Below, piece by piece: positions 5,846 to 8,430 of a DNA stretch of 8,430 bases. The stretch is taken from the NCBI GenBank assembly GCA_010027295.1, contig RGVM01000091.1, positions 1 to 8,430 of the forward strand. Reading direction: 5' to 3'. The notes below the pieces were generated by a model. That model worked only from the letters and a program-made list of their open reading frames with translations. It made no database searches and was not told the origin of the DNA. Position 1 is the stretch's first letter. Every line of letters starts with the position of its first letter. The position numbers and the translations under genes were made by a program. This DNA comes from Chitinophagia bacterium (lineage in GTDB: Bacteria > Bacteroidota > Bacteroidia > Chitinophagales > Chitinophagaceae).

Positions 5846-6217
5846 ATGCCCCCGCACAAGACACTGACGAAGGCCGAGGAGCAGATCATGCAGGCGATCT
5901 GGACGCTCGGAGAAGCCTTCCTGCGAGACATCATGGACACGTTGCCGGAGCCGAAGCCGCACCCCAACACGGTGGCCACCATCCTCAAGATCCTGGTCGA
6001 CAAGGAGTTTCTGGGGATTCGGGTGTTCGGCCGGATGCACCGGTACCATCCCCTGGTGTCGAAGGAGGCCTATTCCGAATCGACCATGCGGCAGCTGGTG
6101 AAGGGATACTTCGAAGGTTCCTTCAGCAATGCCGTCTCCTTCATGGTCCGGGAGAACAACCTGAGCATCGAGGACCTCGAGATGCTCCTGGCGGAACTCA
6201 AAAAGCGGGAGCGATGA
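5846..6217 (+). CDS. BlaI/MecI-family transcriptional repressor
   Basis: A 123-residue repressor, the usual length for the family. The N-terminal winged helix spans about residues 6-75. It opens with LTKAEEQIMQAIW, the classical BlaI first helix, then the recognition region HPNTVATILKILVDKEFL and the wing GRMHRYHPLV. The C-terminal part (about 80-120) is the helical dimerisation region. It contains GSFSNAVSFM (91-100), which lies where staphylococcal BlaI/MecI is cleaved on induction. Family members bind paired dyads as dimers and are inactivated through a BlaR1-type partner. Here that partner gene follows with an ATGA overlap, so the two are translationally coupled. Twin dyads cover the operon's promoter, pointing to autorepression. 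No beta-lactamase gene is in the window, so a role in antibiotic resistance is not implied. Confidence 0.93.
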   Translation: MPPHKTLTKAEEQIMQAIWTLGEAFLRDIMDTLPEPKPHPNTVATILKILVDKEFLGIRVFGRMHRYHPLVSKEAYSESTMRQLVKGYFEGSFSNAVSFMVRENNLSIEDLEMLLAELKKRER

Positions 6218-7812
6218 TCGACCTCGCCTACTACCTGTTGCAGGTGACGGTCTGTTCGGGCATCCTGTACGGCTACTACCTGCTGGCCCTGCGAAACGAG
6301 GTCTACCACCACTGGAACCGCTACTACCTCCTGGCGACGGTGGGGCTCTCCCTGCTGCTGCCCGCCATCCGGATCCCCGTGCGGCAGGAGGCCGCCGCCG
6401 CCGAGGCGCCGGCCGTGCGCGTCCTCGAGGTGGTGGCGACGGGCGACGCCTATGTGGAGGCCCTGGGCCGGTCGGAAGCCCTGCAGCTGTCGACGGGCCA
6501 GTGGCTGATGCTGGGGTATGCCGCCGTCGGCCTCGGGGTGCTATTCGTCCTCCTCCACGCGCTGTGGCGCATCCGACGGATCCTTCGGAGGCACCCGCAG
6601 GTGGAGCTGGAAGGCTGCCGCCTCGTGGTCACGAGGGAGCGCGGGACGCCGTTCTCCTTCCTGCGGTATGTGTTCTGGCATGCCGATGTCCCGCTCTCCA
6701 GCGAGGCCGGACAGCGGATGCTGAGACATGAGCTCGCCCATGTCCGCGAACGCCACACCTATGACAAGCTCCTCCTCGGCGCGGCGCTCGTGCCCTGCTG
6801 GAGTAACCCCTTCCTCTGGCTGATCCGCCGCGAGATGGCGATGATCCACGAGTTCATCGCCGACAGGCGGTCGGTCGACGGTCCCGACGGCGCCGCCCTC
6901 GCGGCAATGTTGCTGGAGGCCTCCTTCCCGGGACGGTCACATCTGCTGACCCACCCGTTCTTCCATTCACCCCTCAAAAGAAGATTGAAGATGATCCTCA
7001 AGACCCCCAATAACAGAACCTCCTACATCACCCGGCTCCTGGCGCTACCGCTACTGGCGCTGGTGGCGGCCGCCTTCACCCTGCGCCCGGTGGCAGGCCC
7101 GACGACCCTTCCCCTAAGTCCGGACGCACCCGCCTTCACCGTCGTCATCGACGCCGGCCACGGTGGCCAGGACGCCGGCGTGCAGGTCCTGGACGGTCGC
7201 ATGACCGAAAAGGACCTGACACTGGCCATCGCCCGTCGGATCCGCGACCTGAACCCGGACCCATCGCTCCGGATCATCCTCCTCCGGGAGAAGGACGAGT
7301 TCCAATCCCTGAAGCAGAAAGTTGAACGATCGCTTGCACTCAAGCCCGACGCCTTCGTCTCCATCCACATCAACGGCGCCGGACCCAAGGAAGGTCCCCG
7401 GTCGGGCATCGAGGTATTCCTCGGCACCCGCAACCAACGGATCCTGCCGGCCTCTCGCCAACTCGGGAGCCTGCTCCATTCGAACCTGTCGGGCGTCTAT
7501 CCCACACTCGACACCCTCCGCACCCGTTCACAGGGCATCTGGGTCCTCGACGCGCCCGAGATCGACTACCCCGCAGCCATCGTCGAATGCGGCTACCTCA
7601 CGAACCCGAAGGACCGCGCCTTCCTCTCCGAGGCGGCGAACCTCGACGCCCTGGCCCGCAGCTTCCTCGAAGGGATCGCCGGATACCGGACATGGCAGCG
7701 TACACAGGCCATGACCCGGCGGTGTGACCTTCCGGGTCGACGGACGGACAGAGGACATGGAGCGCGTACTGCTCATCGTCAACGGTCAGAAACTGGACAT
7801 CCGGGATATTGA
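6214..7812 (+). CDS. BlaR1-type M56 membrane metalloprotease fused to an N-acetylmuramoyl-L-alanine amidase domain
   Basis: This 532-residue frame encodes two catalytic domains. Residues 1-260 are a BlaR1-like M56 protease: membrane helices near 4-26, 36-53 and 96-118, zinc motif HELAH at 172-176, and EFIAD at 213-217 supplying the third ligand. A further helix (about 273-291) leads outside. Residues 308-492 form an Amidase_3 domain with every expected active-site residue: His316 in DAGHGG, Glu332 in MTEKDLTLAIA, His385 in SIHIN, and catalytic Glu458 in VECGYLTN. That domain cuts the bond between MurNAc and the stem peptide. It sits where BlaR1 has its penicillin sensor, so it may sense or process peptidoglycan and drive M56-dependent loss of the upstream repressor (inference). 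After about residue 495 the sequence becomes Arg-rich and nonsensical, up to the stop at 7810. The sensible continuation is in another frame, so the true gene may be frameshifted and longer. Confidence 0.88.
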   Translation: MIDLAYYLLQVTVCSGILYGYYLLALRNEVYHHWNRYYLLATVGLSLLLPAIRIPVRQEAAAAEAPAVRVLEVVATGDAYVEALGRSEALQLSTGQWLMLGYAAVGLGVLFVLLHALWRIRRILRRHPQVELEGCRLVVTRERGTPFSFLRYVFWHADVPLSSEAGQRMLRHELAHVRERHTYDKLLLGAALVPCWSNPFLWLIRREMAMIHEFIADRRSVDGPDGAALAAMLLEASFPGRSHLLTHPFFHSPLKRRLKMILKTPNNRTSYITRLLALPLLALVAAAFTLRPVAGPTTLPLSPDAPAFTVVIDAGHGGQDAGVQVLDGRMTEKDLTLAIARRIRDLNPDPSLRIILLREKDEFQSLKQKVERSLALKPDAFVSIHINGAGPKEGPRSGIEVFLGTRNQRILPASRQLGSLLHSNLSGVYPTLDTLRTRSQGIWVLDAPEIDYPAAIVECGYLTNPKDRAFLSEAANLDALARSFLEGIAGYRTWQRTQAMTRRCDLPGRRTDRGHGARTAHRQRSETGHPGY

Positions 7813-8430
7813 GGGAAAGACACTTCAGGCTGACACTGCCTTCTACTATCCCAAGAACGATCCCGAAGCCCTTGCCCGCTACGGTCCGGAGGGGAAGAAC
7901 GGCGTCCTCGAGTTCCGGAAGGCTGTCGTGGGCGAGCCTCTACCCGAAAAGTCAAAGCCATCTTCCGACACCATGCCCGGGAAAAATGCGCCGAAGCGCC
8001 TCATCCTCGTCAATGGGAATGCCATCGGCGATTTATCCCCCGCAGAACTCGATAGGCTGATCCCTCCTGACCGGATCGTGACCATGGACGTCATCCGACG
8101 ACTAGACTCGATGCCGGATTACGCGGGGCCGGTGGCGCGGGATGTGGTTATCATCCGCACCAAACCGACGGAAGACAGCTCGGGGATCCTGACCAGGATC
8201 ATCCCGGGACTCCCGCTTCCGATGGATGCTCTTGGTGTGGTCGACGTACCGTCCGTCCCCCCGTCGAAAGAACCCCGCAAAGCCGATCATCCGCTGGTAA
8301 TAATCGACGGCAATCATGTCGGACGGATGTCGAAGACAAAGCTCGACGCCATCCTCGCACCGGACCGCATCGCCCGCATCGATTTGCTGAAGGGAGAAAC
8401 GGCCATCGCCCGTTACGGCGAGGAAGGCAG
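7757..8430 (+). CDS. Tandem TonB-plug-like modules, partial; probable displaced C-terminus of the M56 protein
   Basis: This frame is open from 7715 (after a TGA at 7712-7714) to the right edge, one step out of register with the M56-amidase frame. The first ATG is at 7757, preceded by AGAGG; a GTG at 7724 is also possible. Three related modules are visible. Module 1 (7766-7921) runs from VLLIVNGQKL to ARYGPEGKNGVLEF. Module 2 (7997-8164) starts RLILVNGNAI and ends VVIIRTK. Module 3 (8291 to the edge) runs from PLVIIDGNHV to LLKGETAIARYGEEG. The pattern 'hydrophobic strand, DG, ...YGxxGKNGV' is that of the small plug-like domain found in SusC/TonB receptors and at the tails of Bacteroidota M56 proteins. 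Such domains act outside the cytoplasm, yet this frame has no signal peptide. That favours its being the end of the M56 gene, cut off by a frameshift, over an independent gene. Confidence 0.65.
   Translation, partial: MERVLLIVNGQKLDIRDIEGKTLQADTAFYYPKNDPEALARYGPEGKNGVLEFRKAVVGEPLPEKSKPSSDTMPGKNAPKRLILVNGNAIGDLSPAELDRLIPPDRIVTMDVIRRLDSMPDYAGPVARDVVIIRTKPTEDSSGILTRIIPGLPLPMDALGVVDVPSVPPSKEPRKADHPLVIIDGNHVGRMSKTKLDAILAPDRIARIDLLKGETAIARYGEEG

Noticed and set aside
7700..7760. Programmed ribosomal frameshift joining the two right-hand frames
   Set aside because: I see no slippery heptamer paired with a nearby stop or structure; the first frame continues almost 100 bases before stopping. An indel or gene split is simpler.
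5846..7812. Beta-lactam resistance operon
   Set aside because: The regulator pair is of BlaI/BlaR1 type, but no beta-lactamase or penicillin-binding protein is present and the external domain is an amidase.

Overview
The window reads as part of a high-GC chromosome of the phylum Bacteroidota; the gene types fit a Chitinophagaceae-like lineage, but that rank is inference. Three things point to the phylum. The single-stranded DNA binding protein and MnmA have Bacteroidota-type sequences. The recognisable promoters carry the phylum's TAnnTTTG -7 element rather than a TATAAT box. Start codons mostly lack a Shine-Dalgarno sequence.

Layout. Bases 1-68 (minus strand) hold the first 22 codons of a gene whose N-terminus resembles the Ldh-family malate/lactate dehydrogenases; it runs off the left edge. 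Divergent from it, 136-1425 (+) encodes an exported protein with a variant L,D-transpeptidase (YkuD-like) active-site motif. It converges on ssb (1464-1895, minus) across 38 bases that can fold into a hairpin. ssb and mnmA (2041-3159, +) are divergent over 145 bases. mnmA, the tRNA U34 2-thiolation enzyme, is followed after 64 bases by a lipoprotein gene of unknown function (3224-4042, +). The 541 bases from 4043 to 4583 have no gene I can support. They hold a 9-bp hairpin and a block of about three 75/76-bp direct repeats (4230-4445) built almost entirely from GTTCT/AGAAC palindromes. Then comes an exported SGNH/GDSL hydrolase with a C-terminal beta-rich domain (4584-5765, +).

The right third is the most interesting part. 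A BlaI/MecI-type repressor (5846-6217) overlaps by four bases (ATGA) a BlaR1-type M56 membrane metalloprotease gene (6214-7812). Two matching 18-bp dyads, centred exactly 20 bp apart, cover the promoter of this pair and are the obvious repressor operators. Where BlaR1 carries a penicillin-sensor domain, this protein carries a complete zinc N-acetylmuramoyl-L-alanine amidase domain (Amidase_3) on the outer side of the membrane. The M56 reading frame then loses sense after about base 7700. A different frame (7715 to the right edge) continues with tandem modules of the TonB-plug-like type that often tail Bacteroidota M56 proteins. The gene is therefore either frameshifted or split in two.

Working together: the BlaI/M56 pair should form a cell-envelope signalling switch. 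Engagement of the periplasmic part would activate the M56 protease, inactivate the repressor and derepress the operon. The fused amidase suggests that the cue is peptidoglycan itself; this is inference from domain content. The other genes (tRNA modification, ssb, SGNH hydrolase, lipoprotein) are ordinary chromosomal genes with no evident tie to that switch.
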